From the NCBI GenBank assembly GCA_000708835.1, contig DF236960.1, positions 90,982 to 154,981 on the forward strand: a DNA stretch of 64,000 nucleotides, read 5' to 3'. This document shows, piece after piece, positions 34,881 through 47,700 of the stretch. The notes beneath the pieces are model-generated. The model worked only from the letters and a program-made list of their open reading frames with translations, was not told the DNA's origin and did no database searches. Both the position numbers and the translations under genes were made by a program. The DNA comes from Klebsormidium nitens (lineage: Eukaryota; Streptophyta; Klebsormidiophyceae; Klebsormidiales; Klebsormidiaceae). Within the stretch, counting starts at the first letter, position 1. Each line of letters opens with the position of its first letter.

Positions 34881-37800
34881 CAGAACAGCGTCACCCGGAT
34901 GCCGCTGCTCAGGCTCTGCTTATTCATTGTTCAAAACACAGACAGAAACGGCGTTGTCTGTCTTCCTTTTCCAGACCTTCAGATTCTGCTCGAAGCCACC
35001 GTTCTCAAGCGGCCTTTGTTCAGTCGATTCCTAATTTCTTCTTCAGATATCGTTCGATGCATGAACGGGATACAGACTCTGGGTATTTCTTAGGCTGAAG
35101 TGTTTAAAACCGACAAGTTTCTATTGGTCGAAGTTACCACCGCTTTGAAGTGCAGATTACTCGCAAGGGCGAAGACGGCAACCCGCAGAGCTGAGCTTGC
35201 ATTGCTAGCTAAATATGGGATCAACTGCTTCTGATGCGTTTTAAACCGAAATTGCTGCTGATCGTGGACAGGCTGTCTATCATGGGGATTCATTTGTTGA
35301 GATGAGGACGTGAGCGGATGTTCCTACTTTTCCGGCCTTGGGCTTGAATGCTATGCTGCTAACCTACTCATGCACAACGGGAATCAGTACCGCTCCTTTC
35401 CTGTCGGTACACTTGCTTCCGAGTAAGGTGATGCAATTGCGCCACGCTGCTTTTTCCTTGATTTGGTCCTGCTTTGAGCGCTGTTAACTTTTTGGCCGCT
35501 TTGTGGTCAATTGTTCCTTAAGCTACGACCGTGCAAAGTGCTGCATATGAGCTCCTCTTTCAGTTTCTTTTCCAATTGAAGACCTTGCGACTCTCTTACC
35601 ATCTGCTTTTCGGAAGGCTTCGTAGGTTGCCGTGACACTCTGTTGCGGCAAGGACCCGGCCCGACTCGAGCTTTACAAGCTCAGTTGTGGAGTGAATTCT
35701 TGGAAGATGCCGCTCGCTCTTGAGTATCGTTTATTGACAATGAGGCCGCTTCTTATTGCGGTTTTGTATTCACGAAAAGTGGGGCCACTCCTTTCGTGGA
35801 AGGTGACCTGGTCTTTAGTTGGCTAACCCACGAGTCTGCACAATACTACTGAGAGTCTTTTGTTCAATCCGGTTTACGCCTAAGGAGAGAGCCAGGCAAA
35901 ACGTGTATCCAAAAGGAACTAGCTCGGGTTTGCAATTAATGTTCCACTCATCCAGTTTTGTTACACATACCGCAGTTGTGGGTGTGCCAACGACGTCTTA
36001 TCGGGGCTTTCCAAGTTCTGGAACTTTCTTCGACTGATTAAATGTTGTTTAGGTCAGATCCTGCTTTCAACCTCGAAGGAAAGAAGGCTTAGGGAGCGTT
36101 GTGTGTCCTTGGTCACGACCTGCTGAGGTCGAAGATCGAGCAACGAGACACCTGCGACGAGCTTCTGGGCATTTCGAATGAAACTAGCTTCGACGGGCTG
36201 GGAAAGCATCCTCCTCCTTTCTCAACGTCCGCTTAGATATTCGTCATTTTGGCAAAAGTACCGGGCCAGTCGCTTCATGTTATCCTCTCAAGATGCGGCA
36301 ATGAACATTGGCGACGTCAATGCCACCGCAAGAATTGTCCACAGCGTGGCAGGGACACAATCGTCTAAGGAGCCGAATAGCTTTTCATGTTTAGACACCT
36401 AGCATGGTTGCTGGAAAGCTCTTCAAGCGTAACTGCAGCATGCACTGTCGCTTTGATGGATTGTTGCGCGCTTAGGCTAAGAATAAGTCCAGGTTGCGTT
36501 GCCAAGATGTACTTGCTACAATAGAGTGGCTTGCGATGACTGTCCGTGTATAAACTTGAACCTTCTTGGCAGGGAAGGCGCTTCCATTCGGCCCTACTTT
36601 CGTAGGTGCAGGCGATTCTGCATGCTTCTGATGCCTCTCCGCATGAGTTTTCTCAGAAAGGAGTGCTCTTCTGTCCGCCAGCATCATAAACAATCAGATT
36701 GATTTGGACTATAATACCATGTTGGTTGACGGCGTAAAGAAAGTCCGCCTGCATATATGCAGATTGATGCTTGGCAGCCCACTTACCTTGTCCTCCTAAA
36801 CGGCTTTCCGCGTAAATTGGCTAAGTTCCGAGCAGTCTACGTGGGTATCGAGACATCTGTTCAAAAGTCCGTTTTGCTTCCGGTAGAGAGGGCGGCTGGT
36901 TGCTTTGCAAGTCTGAGATTACTTCCGCATTCTCAGCGACTCGAGGAAACTGTAAACCGTTCAGCTTGTCTGTCTGTTCCTGTCAGGTCTTTCTCACTCC
37001 TAGGAGAATGTCCCTTAAAGTTGAGACATTACCAGCTCCCGGTTCCGGTCCTTTGCGGGCACGTGCTTAGATACGGGGATGATGCGAAGACATTGTGGAA
37101 GGTTCATCTTCCAAAAACCTCTTGCCTTCAAATCAGCATGAGCCGGCTCTGCATCCTCTGCAATTTTTCAAGTAAGGCTTCGAAATTTTTGCTATATCTG
37201 TTGACCCGCTCTTTCGAACCGTGAGCTGCCTGAGGTATCCGCACTTCCAGCAAGTGCTAGAAGCCTCTGATGCTTAGATGTTTGATCAATCCAACTCATG
37301 TAGAGTAACGTCTGAGATTCCTCTAAGGAGAACCGTCAATTGTCTCAGCATCGCTCACTGTTTAAGGGGCCCCAAGGCTTGACGTCTGCTAGCGTCGCCC
37401 ATTCTTTATCGTGGCCGCAAAGCTTTCACTATTTCCTCCTAGCGGGAGCCACTGCCGAAGCTCAAGCAGCTTGTCACAGCCCTTTTACACCATCCATTTG
37501 CAACGGACACCAAATCTAACAACTCCTGTGAAGCGTGCGTCTCCAACCTCCGCTTCACTAAGCCCGTATGAAGGAGCATCCAGATTCGGGAGTCCACTAG
37601 CTTTACGGACCAGCTCGTGCCCAGACCGCCGAAACGTTTTCTAGGACAGTCACGGGAAGCGACTACGAGCTGCAATTTTCAGCCGGTCTGAATTCCTAGG
37701 GTCTAGATTCGCACAACGTCTTCGGGGTCCGTTGCTGAGGCTTCGCGGGAGTCTTCCGGGAGTCGCTCGATCCGGATGATATTGAGAGCAGCGAGTTTGG

Positions 37801-38400
37801 ATTGTTCATGTGTTTCTCAACACGACATATACGACGTGAAGTTGTCGCTCCACTTGCTTACAGCAACTTTAAGGCAGCCACATTGATTATAATTGACCAC
37901 TTTGCCGTGGCTGTCCTGAACTGATTGCTTTTGGATACGAAGGTCGAACGGCGCCCGTGCCAAGACCCCGCATGCCACTGTTGATTCGCTCATCAATAGA
38001 ATCAATTGTCACGGTTCGCTCGCTCTTCTTTCGTCGTTCAAAATCATGTCACTGCTTGGAGGCGAACGACCGTACTTTATAAGTTTTTGGTCCGATGAAG
38101 CATGCTGATATTGAGACCCTACACGCTTGAATCAGTGGGGCGATAAAAAGCCCGACCGGCAACAAGAGGATTTTGCTTTGAGGCCCCAGCGCAGGACCTC
38201 GTGATTGGACGCAAGCCAATCTCGCCTGCAAGGCTTACGCGTCCAGTCTCTGGCGCTTATGCAAACGCTTGCCCCGCCTATGTATCTGCAGATCGGAACG
38301 TACTCTGCCCACAAGTCAGTCAAGTCAAACAGACCATAAGACAGATGAAGGTCGGCGGTTAAATGTATTTCGACAATTCTTGGTTAGTCGAATACCATGT
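34881..38400. other. Gene desert, no gene recognised
   Basis: Only short overlapping open frames occur. One more diverged hairpin module lies at 35647-35682 (ggcaaggac, then gagctt-tac-aagctc, a perfect 6-bp stem). No complete mobile element or RNA gene was seen. Confidence 0.55.
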
Positions 38401-39750
38401 TAGCGGTCTGCGGACGGTGCCTTGGCTGAGCTCCTCGGCTCATGGACACTTCAGACGAACGTGCGGAGGCCGCCAACTTTGCTGCGCAAACTGGCGAAGC
38501 TTGTTGTAGTTTTTGTGTAGTTTTTTGTGTACGACGTTCCTTTTTTGTGCTCACAACCCCTGATTCTTGTTCCACCCGCGGTTTCCCTTGCAAGCCGGAC
38601 TTCTCTATTTTGTACGTGTTTAGAAAAGGCAGCTTCCTTGCAAGCGAGGATTATCATGTCCCTCTGTGTTGGACACCGAAGTAAATGTCCCACCCTCCAC
38701 TAATACTATTTCAAGTTTGCGCGCTACGGTTGCTGCGCAGCTGGGGAGCTTCGACTCAACTACGAGGCATTGAAGTCAGTTGAAAGGCATGTACGCAGAT
38801 TTCGCTTGCATGATCTTGTGATAGCGTTCACTGTCGGCAAGGACTCGACGATGCCTTCGTTGAGCTTTTCGGCTCAAGCACCATTTTGTGGAGGCCGCCA
38901 CCTTCAATGGGCAATGTTGCGAAGCGTGCAATTGTTTGGACGGTGTCCGTTGGAAAGCTCGGAACCGATCCGGATACTGTTGCACGTAACTTCAACTACG
39001 CGGTTGCAAGGAAGTTCTCCTATCCCAGGCGAAGTCCGGCGTTTACGGGACAGCTTTTAACCCCGAGCACTTAGAGGTAGGGTTCAGCCAATGAACTTGG
39101 AGTTCGCTGGATATATTGATTACAGTGATGGTTTTCCGGCGGCAAGGACGGTGCCTTCGCTGAGCTCCTCGGCTCAAAGGGTTTTTTGTAGTTGGAGGCC
39201 GCCACCATTGATGGGCAGGGTTGCGAAGCGTACGTGTAGATTTTCGATACGGTTTTCCGTTGGTGTGCCCGCAATTACAATTTGATCTGGTTGCACGTGT
39301 GTCTCATTGCTTTTGCGGAAGCTCCCCGTAATTCTGGCAACACCTTGGATGACACAGCTTCACCCCAACTATGACAGACAAAAGCCACTGTTATTATTGT
39401 GCTTTCGAAGCCGCTTGTAAATCGATTTTGATGTCAGCCTTTTGGCGGCAAGGACTGTGCCTGGCTGAGCTTTCTCGGCTCATGGGGAGTATGGTTAGTG
39501 TTTGTGCGGACGCCGCCACGTTCCAGTAAGTAGCGACTCTAGGGCTAACAGACCATTCCTCGTTTGTGGCCGATCACAGTCCGACACGTGGTTGTGTGGC
39601 AGCTCAGATCGCCCAGCAAGCTGCGATGGCCGATGCGCCAGCAATAAAAATAAGATGCAGCTTAACGTTGTTAGTGCCCCGGCCCATGAAAGACAGCAGG
39701 ACCTTGTTGACAGTTCGGCTGGCCATCGAGACGTACGCTAGTCTGTGAAA
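38400..39750 (+). repeat. Block I of ~310-bp tandem repeat units
   Basis: Units are anchored on ggcaaggac at 38836, 39141 and 39447, with a partial unit near 38407. Spacing is 305 and 306 bp. Each unit has ggcaaggac, a gtgcct-like string, a tgagc-(6-7 nt)-gctca hairpin, a gaggccgccac motif and often a ttgcgaagcgt motif. Another cue is a gatgg or ggcgg string before the anchor. The units are clearly diverged, so the array is old. No coding sense is evident. Confidence 0.88.
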
Positions 39751-40740
39751 CCCATTGGAAAGAATGATCAGCTACAGTGCTAGACGGTTAGAACCAAAAA
39801 CATCTGGTAAGACACTTCTGGCATATCTGTGCGTGATTTTACGAAGTCCGTTGGGATCTGTGTTGCCCATCCTCGACGCTCATCAAGAAGGCTGCGGATA
39901 TCTCCGCAGTGGCAGAATTTCTTCAGATTGTCGCTACCTCCAAGCGCAGACAAAAGGCGAGAGGGGCGCCTCCGATTTGCAATTAGGCCGTATGCTTTTC
40001 GGCAGCGCCCATGATCCTGAACTAGTTCAATCAGGTCAAACAAAAGTACAAGTTCCTCAGTTCTGCTTGCCTGCTCTCCAATTTTCGCAATGGAGCACGC
40101 CAGCGGCTATTGGCGAGGGCGGCGCCGTCTAATTGCCTAATGTGCCCACTCTCGTGAGTCCGCCTACGTAATTACTGGAATGAAGCGCCCTTCCGATTGT
40201 TTCTTGGGACCAAATGTTGTTCAGTCTCAGCTTTACCATCACGTCGCTTTTCAGGCACCTCCTCAGTCTCCGCTTAAAGGGTCTTCTACTTTCGAGATGT
40301 AAGGGCCAGGACGCTATATGATCACTATCGCAGAATTTTTCAGATCAGCGAGTGTGAAGAAGGTTACCGGAAGCCATCAACACAACAATCTTGTGAACCT
40401 TGCGATGCCTTTCCTCACCTGAGTGCAGGGTCGTCAGATGTCGTCGTCTTTCTGAACAGCGTCTGTGACTGCCGCTCCGAAGAAGAAACGGGCTTGCTTG
40501 TTCTGCCCCACGTCTCTTTCTCCTGTCGCGAACAACCCCAGATGATATTCTACTACATTTTAATCACACCGTCACGAGCTCTTGCTGTGCTCTCGGTTTT
40601 CTGCCTTCCTCTACGGTTCGCTGGGCTTTTGCCAGGACGAATGATTTTTCGGGCCGGAACGATAGGCTCAGAAAGAATCGAGAATTGATTCGGACGCTCC
40701 ACTTTTCCGAGGGTCTACAAACGGAACCCCGGATCACCGA
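39750..40740 (+). repeat. Linker segment of the large duplication, copy I
   Basis: This segment is shared with 42.3-43.6 kb. Matching landmarks are gggccaggacgctata at 40303 (partner 42515), a gcgtctgtgact block followed by gaagaagaaacg near 40459 (partner near 43285), and gccaggacgaat near 40631 (partner 43485). Together with block I it forms one copy of a ~2.3-2.8 kb segmental duplication. Confidence 0.8.
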
Positions 40741-42300
40741 CGGACATGATTTTAGAACGTGAAGAACGGTCTTTGTGCTGATGGCTTTCTGTCGCGGCAA
40801 GGACGATGCCTTGTTTGAGCCTCTCGGCTCAAGCAGATTGTTGTACTTTGAGGCGGCCACCTTTGATGTGCGCAAGATATTGCGAAGCGTGTAACTGTTC
40901 TGATAAGATGTTCCGTTGGTGTGCCCAGAACGTTTTGATTCTTGTTGCACGTGGCCGGGCTTGTAGTGCGGTAGCTAACAAAGCTACCCTATCTCTGGTT
41001 TCGGTTTTTACGAGACAGCTTTAAACCTGAGTACTTTCTAGAGATGATTGAAGTCAGCCTGTACTATGAAGTTCGCTGGATAAGTTGATTACGGTGACGG
41101 CTTTTGTGCGGCAAGGACGGTGCTTGGTCGAGCTTCTCGCCTCATGGGTATTGTACGTTGTTGTCGGAGGCCGCTATCTAGCTATCTTGGGCAGGTTCGC
41201 GAAGCGTGCGCCTGATTGGTAACACATTCAGCGGATGTGCCCGCAATCTAGCTATGGTTCTTCTTTTACGTGGCTTCGATTGCAAGCGGGAGTTTTCCTA
41301 TCCTCTGGCGTGTTATAGAAGGCCGTACAGCTTCATTACGGCTACCCCATACAGAGATAAGCCGGTAACAACATTCATTGACGTTAGCTGGATAGTCGAT
41401 TATGGTGACAGCGTTTTTGCCGTCAATGACGGTACCTTGATCGGGCTCTTCGGCTCAAGAAGATTCTTGCCGTCGGAGGCCGCCACCTTTGATGGGCAGT
41501 TAAGGAAGCGTGCGCAACTCTTTGGTACGAAATTTTCTGGTGTGCCCGTAAAGCTTCCATTCCCTCTGCACGTGTCTCTTATTGCACTTGCAGAAGATCC
41601 CCGTATTCCTGGTAACCCCTTGGATGGGACAGCGTCACGCCAACCACCGGCCGACACACACTAGAGGCCACTTTTATAAATACCGTTGAAGCTGCTTTTG
41701 AAATGATTTTGGTGTCAGCCCGTTGGCGGCAAGGACTGTGCCTGGCTGAGCTCCTTGCCTCAGAGCTGGTTTCTCCTCTGACGCCGCCACGTTCGAGTAA
41801 AGAGCGGACATACATGCATTGCCGATCCATTGTCCCTCGATCGCACCCGATTTCCAACGTCGCGTTCTTGCACCTCAGCTCCTGTCACCGAGCAAGCTTT
41901 AATTGTCGGTTGCGCCCGTGCTATTACTTCGATGCGTCTTAGCCGTTCCTGGCCGGTGCCCAGGCCAATAGTTTATTTTTACCTTAAGGCTTGGTTACAT
42001 TTCTGTCATTGGTCTGCTGTCCGTCTCAATCCGCTTTGTTTTGCCCATCCCGGATGCTCATCAGACGGCTTTCTAACATTATTCGCGCTTAGTTGCGAAA
42101 CTTTTCTTTCTCCGCTCAAGTTGTCCGGGCTTCCAAGCACAAAAGCTAACCGGAACCCAAGAGGAGCTCCCCCGTTTGCGACTTCGTAGCTCATATCCGA
42201 CGCATTGCACTTCCGACAGCGCCCACTGGATCCTGAAGATTCTGCCACGTAATTCAAAGGTTTCGATTTCCTGCCTTCAGCTCAACTTGTAACAGCGTTC
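40740..42300 (+). repeat. Block II of ~310-bp tandem repeat units
   Basis: Anchors lie at 40796, 41110, ~41420 (changed to gtcaatgac) and 41728, spaced 314, 310 and 308 bp. Compared with block I, 39447 pairs with 41728 and 39141 pairs with 41420, an offset of about 2280 bp. The whole block was therefore duplicated after, or together with, the array's formation. Confidence 0.88.
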
Positions 42301-43660
42301 GTTGCATATTAGCGACTTCCACTTGGGGATGTTGACTGATGCTGTCTCTAAACTCTTTCCTCGGCTTCGCCTACTTCGGTTCCAACTTGGAGAGACTTTT
42401 GATTGCTCTTCTCCGTTTTTTGGGCCCGGATATCAGTGGAGCTTCAGTTTCAAGAGGTGGCTGATCAGAAACGTTCTCAGTTTCCGCTTCGCAGCGTTTT
42501 GCTTTGGAATGTGCGGGCCAGGACGCTATACTACCATCGTTGAATCTCCAATTCAGAAACAGCCTGAGGTTTGGTGAAGGATCGGAAGCAGTCAGTAAAG
42601 CACTGCGCATGAAGCTTATCGACTGTCCTGTATTTTGATATTTTGCGACTTCCTTGATATCTGAGCAAGGAGTTCAGGGCCCTGTTTCGTATTATTTTAC
42701 ACTCTGCCTTGCCGCGTCACGCCTTCCCGAGTTGCCACGTGGCAACTTGATCTGGTGGCACCACTGGTACTCAAAGGACATGAAGTCCTTTCCTTTCAGT
42801 TCTTTCATGCAGCTCTTAATCCAATGAGTGAAATTCGCGATCGCAGCCGGCGGTTTCAAAGTTCCGCTTTTGAAGCGGACTCGAAATCTCAGAGCCGCTC
42901 TACCCAGAAGAAACTCTGCGACGCGAATTGCCCTCATGTTTTCACCACGTCACCCGGGCGCTTTGATTTGAGTTACTCAAAAGGGTGCGTGATGCTTTTT
43001 AGGAAACACCTTTTCCTGTTTCATTGAGCTTGCCGATTTGCTAGTCTGCTCCAATCACTCGGATGAGTGTTTTGAAGACAACGCACGCCTCGTGCCGTCG
43101 TAGTGAACATGGAATTCTAAATGTGCGGTTACCCCAAATCATACCTCTCAACGGGGATCATCAAACGAGGTTCCAGATTGAGAGAAGCCTGAACTTAAGC
43201 CAGTCCCTCTTGCGATCCTCCAAGTAGTTTCCCGAACAGTGGGCCGCCAAAAGCAGGCCGTCAGATAACGGCGTCTTCGTGAACGCGTCTGTGACTGCCC
43301 CTCCGAAGAAGAAACGAGCTTGCTCGTTTTGCTCCACCGTCACCGCTCTGAACGTTTGCTTCTCCTGTCGCGGATAATCCCAGATTATTGACCACATTTT
43401 TCACACCGTCACGAGCTCTTGGTGTGCTCCTGTTTGCCTTCGGCTTTCAATATAAAGTTTGACATATGCGGTTCGATAGACGGTGGCCAGGACGAATAAC
43501 TATCGGGCCGGAGGATGAGGCTCATAAGATGGCGTTCTGCCGTTCAGACGCTCCGCAGCAACTCGAAGTGCAAAGCACCGACAGAAGTTTGATGAGCAGA
43601 CAGAACGGAGCTCTTGCTCGTTCCGCAGCTTTTCAATTTTCCGCACGCGGCCTGTAATCA
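42300..43660 (+). repeat. Linker segment of the large duplication, copy II
   Basis: This is the partner of 39750-40740, with about 600 bp of extra sequence near 42640-43250. The extra part contains gttgccacgtggcaactt (42730), which matches gttgccacgtggcacatc at 49921, so copy III keeps the same segment and copy I probably lost it. Confidence 0.75.
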
Positions 43661-44548
43661 TCTGCTTTCCGTCAGGCTCGACAAAACACTGTTCATCAGG
43701 AAGTAGCCGGGAGAGAGTACTATAGTGCGAATGCTGTTTCTGGCCATTCCGATCTGCTGAGCTCTCAGCTTCGTGTGGAGGCGATCTTGCTACCAGGGTT
43801 TGGGCTCTATGTTAGTGATTTGTCTTCTGGGCTCTATGTTGATAATTTGTCTTGATCAGACGAGGGTTGGCCGCTTTCACTGCTTTATATCTGTGATCAG
43901 ATTTCAAGTGCCTCGATCGAGTAAGCTGTGCGACCTCGCAGCATAGACGGTGCTAATTGATTTTGTGGCCCTATCGGCGGCTCACATCGTTCAAATGCCT
44001 GCGGACTCGGCGTGTGACAGAAGTCCATTTGTACACCCTCTAATTCAGAACTTTGGCTTCGTAGCTTTGCGAAGGGCAAAAGGGACAGCTTTCTAATCAT
44101 ATTCTACCTTGTTCTTTTAAAGGAGAACCGTTCTCGGCTCTGGCTTCCAGTTTCGTTTGAAAAGACGGCACTGACGAGTAGTTGGGCAGTGACGTAAAAT
44201 GCTGCAAGTCGATCAAAAGTGCTCCAAATCTCCCGAGGCCTCCGCAGTCTTTAGTTGAGGTTTCAGTTTACCTCTAAAGGACGCCTCGTTTTTTGGGGTG
44301 GTAGGCTTCTGCTTTAAACGTGGTTCTATCTTTGAGTAACCCCGTGGGATGTCAACCGACTCATTGTTTGCTACACGCTGTGGTGTTGTGTAGAAACCAG
44401 AATTTCAGTATGTCCCCCTTCTTTTATCGAAAAGGTTGCTATTAGCTAACGAAAGGCAAGGACGACTTCACAATGGGCACGCCCACACGTGTTTCAACTT
44501 CTCTGATGCCCATAAACTGTTCAATACATACCCATTTCGGCCCGTGCC
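43661..44548. other. Gene desert, no gene recognised
   Basis: No known coding region or RNA gene is visible. A weak ggcaaggac anchor occurs at 44455, shortly before the MITE-like element at 44549. Confidence 0.5.
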
Positions 44549-44743
44549 ACAGGGGGTTTTGGCCCTAGCTACTGATGGATGCTTATGGGCTGGTAAGGGG
44601 CTGCTTAAAAGTGGTTAAGTGTCCAATGGCCAGCCTTGGGCGGTAACCAGCTCTGGAACAACGTTAACGCCCGGTTACCTGTCCAATAACCTGAGACTCG
44701 AGTCTGCGAATCAGCCTGGTTAGCTACCAAAACTTCCCGTGTG
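44549..44743 (+). mobile_element. MITE-like element, family A, copy 1
   Basis: This 195-bp element has imperfect terminal inverted repeats: the left end cacagggggttttgg matches the reverse complement of the right end, cacacgggaagttttgg, with small gaps. The interior shares ggctggt, gtccaatggccag, gcggtaaccagc, ctggaacaa, gtccaataacctgagactc and cagcctggttagct with four other copies in the TraB gene. There is no open frame, so it is non-autonomous. The target duplication is unclear. It is the only copy found outside the TraB introns. Confidence 0.82.
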
Positions 44744-47700
44744 CAAGGGCAACGATGAGCTCAGACTGGGGCCCGAAGGCTCAAAGCGCATCGGCTTTCA
44801 GGTTCTGATGCCCATCGCAATATAATTGCCAAATAATTACTTACGTCTTTCTATACAGCCAATAGTGACTTTTCTTCGTGGCGCTCCTAGTGCTTGTCAT
44901 CGGACTGCAAGTCGAGCATTGAATGACACTCATAGCAGGCGGTCATCGCATATACGCGGGCCTGTACTTCGTACTCGTGCCCTCGCGTTTACTGCCTCTC
45001 TATTCGTCTTCAGCAACTTAAAGGGTTTCAATGATACTCTTCAGGTTCGGCGCTCGTTTTGAGCGGCCAAATGGATTGTCACCAGAGGAGAGGAGATAGT
45101 ACGTGCACTTTCGGCTTCGGTTTTACTTAGCCCTTTTCAAGGATCTCACCCCGTGTGGCAGCTTCCTCGCCATGGGCTGTGCCGTCTTCTAGACAAGAGT
45201 CGATAGATGAGCTAGACATCTGAGTAAGGCGTCAAATTCTTCAGGATGGAGACTTGCATCTTGATACACCTGGCTGATACATCTTCGAGACTCAAGGCGC
45301 TTGCAAAGGATATCAAATGCTTGCGCTTCGAAACTCTTCGAGGAACCTTAACTGCAGGCAGCTTTACGTTGTAGTGCTTCTGCTCGACCATAATGTATGT
45401 TTAGATTGGATTAAGCTCTGCTTACCTGTTTCAGGTGTTTACTTCTGAAAGCCGTATACACGTCACGTATCCGGTTAGGATATAAGCGGACGGTAAGGAC
45501 GAACGGAGTGGCAGATGAGCCGCCACCTTTGCTTTTACTGGATCAACGCCATCTGAAACCGCCGGAAAATGTTTGTTTCAAATACTAGATACTTGATGTA
45601 GAGTTCCTCTCTACATTGCTTGACACTTTCTAACGCTTGTGATGTCAGACGTGGCTCGCTGGGCTCATTGGATTTGGCGAATTGTAAATGATCATGCACA
45701 GACTGCCACTTTTTGGCACCCCGATCTAGCTTGTGAGTGTTGAGATTAGTAAATTCAAGCCATAGGGCTGCTGGCAATGAGTGATACGTTTACTACTTGA
45801 TCCGGGTGCTGCCTATAGAATGAAGGACCTTTCATAAAGCCTAGAGCATTGGAATTAGAAAGTCTGGGCCGGTAAGTACCTCCGTGTCTCCAGCTGTCAC
45901 GAACTCTACACGCCGCGTCAATGCTGCTGACGATGTGTGTATGACCTGGGCGCGCGCGCGGAGCCGGAGCTTTCAAAAGCAAACGCGTGCCTTGGAGAAG
46001 ACAATGAGGATAGTCATACGGTTGCCAAAGGGCTGCCACCTGTGACTTTGGGTCCCCGAGTCGACTGTGACGTCACCAAACGCAAGATTTTGTTCTCAAG
46101 CGCGCCCCATTTAGTATTGCGGGTCTTTACCCCGGTTGTCAATCTGGCAACTTTCCATGTGCTTCCACCTGCCAGAGCTTTTTTCTTTTCTACCGCCCTG
46201 TCTGGCTCGATGATTGAGGTCCTACACGGACGCACCCGGATAGCCTCGTAAGCGACTGCGCAGAAATATTATTCTTTGCTCATGCGTTGGCCCCAGACGG
46301 GGAATTGAACTGATCTGGCCTGAGCACGGGAATACTCTGCTATAAAGTTTGTCGCGACGAAATTCAAACTGTCTCGGTATTTTCATGATCGTGCGCTCTT
46401 TAAGGCTGGCTTGTTTTGAGAGTGACTTCGATCGACTGCCCAGCGTCTCGTGCTAAAGATGCTAATAGCCGGATGCTTTCCATGCGACGTCTCATCTTCC
46501 CCTGTTTGACCGGAGGCCTCACAAGTGCTTGAAAGGCTGCGTTGAGCTGGCAATAAGGATGACGTGCTACTATTACCGTGACTAATATGTGGTCAGGATT
46601 GGTTTGGTTGCCATCAGTCCGACTGCCAAACCTCTATCGAGGCCTTACTTTCGAGCGCTCTCCATCTAAATTTCGCCTCCTTCGCTACGAAAGCCTGCAT
46701 GCTCCACGTGTTCGAAGCTTTCGGCTTCTGTGATAGTGGATTGTTTCTTTTCCTTGTACAGGTCTGTAACGGGACTGAGGTCGTTGCAGGGCTTCCTTGT
46801 GACTCACCGGTTCCGTTGCCTATTCAAATGGATTATATAGCATGGACTGGGCTATGAAGACGAAAATATGGCGTGGCAGACATGCCAAGCTTGCACGGAA
46901 CGTACCGGGGTTCGGAGTCCGAACGGCATTAGGTGGTCAGGCTGATGCATGGATGCAAACGTGCTTATGAGTCGCGCGTTGGATAATACGTAATTTCAAA
47001 TTTCCAATCTTTCCATGCAAAAAACCAGGCCACAAAAGCAGATCAGCAATTTTACAACAATAATGTAAACATCTAGAGATGCATGATCAGCTGAAGTGGG
47101 CTGGGACGAGATACAAGAAGGCAAGCTGTAGTACTGCCACGCATTTCTGACGATCACAAGCTCGGCAGTTAGACTGGGTCTCATCGCTTTCAAAACCCGT
47201 GGCTTTTCAGCCACCTAGTACTTACATACTGTAACTGTCAGGACACTTGGAAACAAGGCACTTCTTTCTTTCTTACCCTTTTCGACGCAGCGTATGGAGA
47301 CCGCCTCTTCATATGCATTGCTTGCACAAGAAGGTAAGCGGACGATGGGGCTGCACTCATGTTGGCTGAAGGGCTGCCATGTGATTTAACAGACGAACTC
47401 CGATGTCCGCTATGCTAATATATTCTCCCTTGTGTGAACATTTTCAATCAATGCCATCCTTAGCGCGAATTCCAGCGCTCTCAAAATTCTCGTGTAAATT
47501 CGAGCCTTCCCTGATTAGCGTCGAGCGGATTGAATGATGCGGCTGCATGGCAGGAGTCCTTGCTAATAGTGATCGACAAGCGCTGCTCTTATGGCCAGAG
47601 GTTTCAAATTGATTTTCAGCGTGGCCCGCGCCCCTCGTTAGAAAGGGGCCCTCAGACGTATTAAGCCGCACCCGCGTTGCGGTTTACCGCATGTTTGCTT

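Noticed and set aside
38400-43660. CRISPR-like array
   Set aside because: The ~310-bp unit and strong divergence between units do not fit CRISPR repeats, and the DNA is eukaryotic.
46261-46342. Functional tRNA gene
   Set aside because: B-box-like sequence is present but the T-arm and acceptor arm do not pair.
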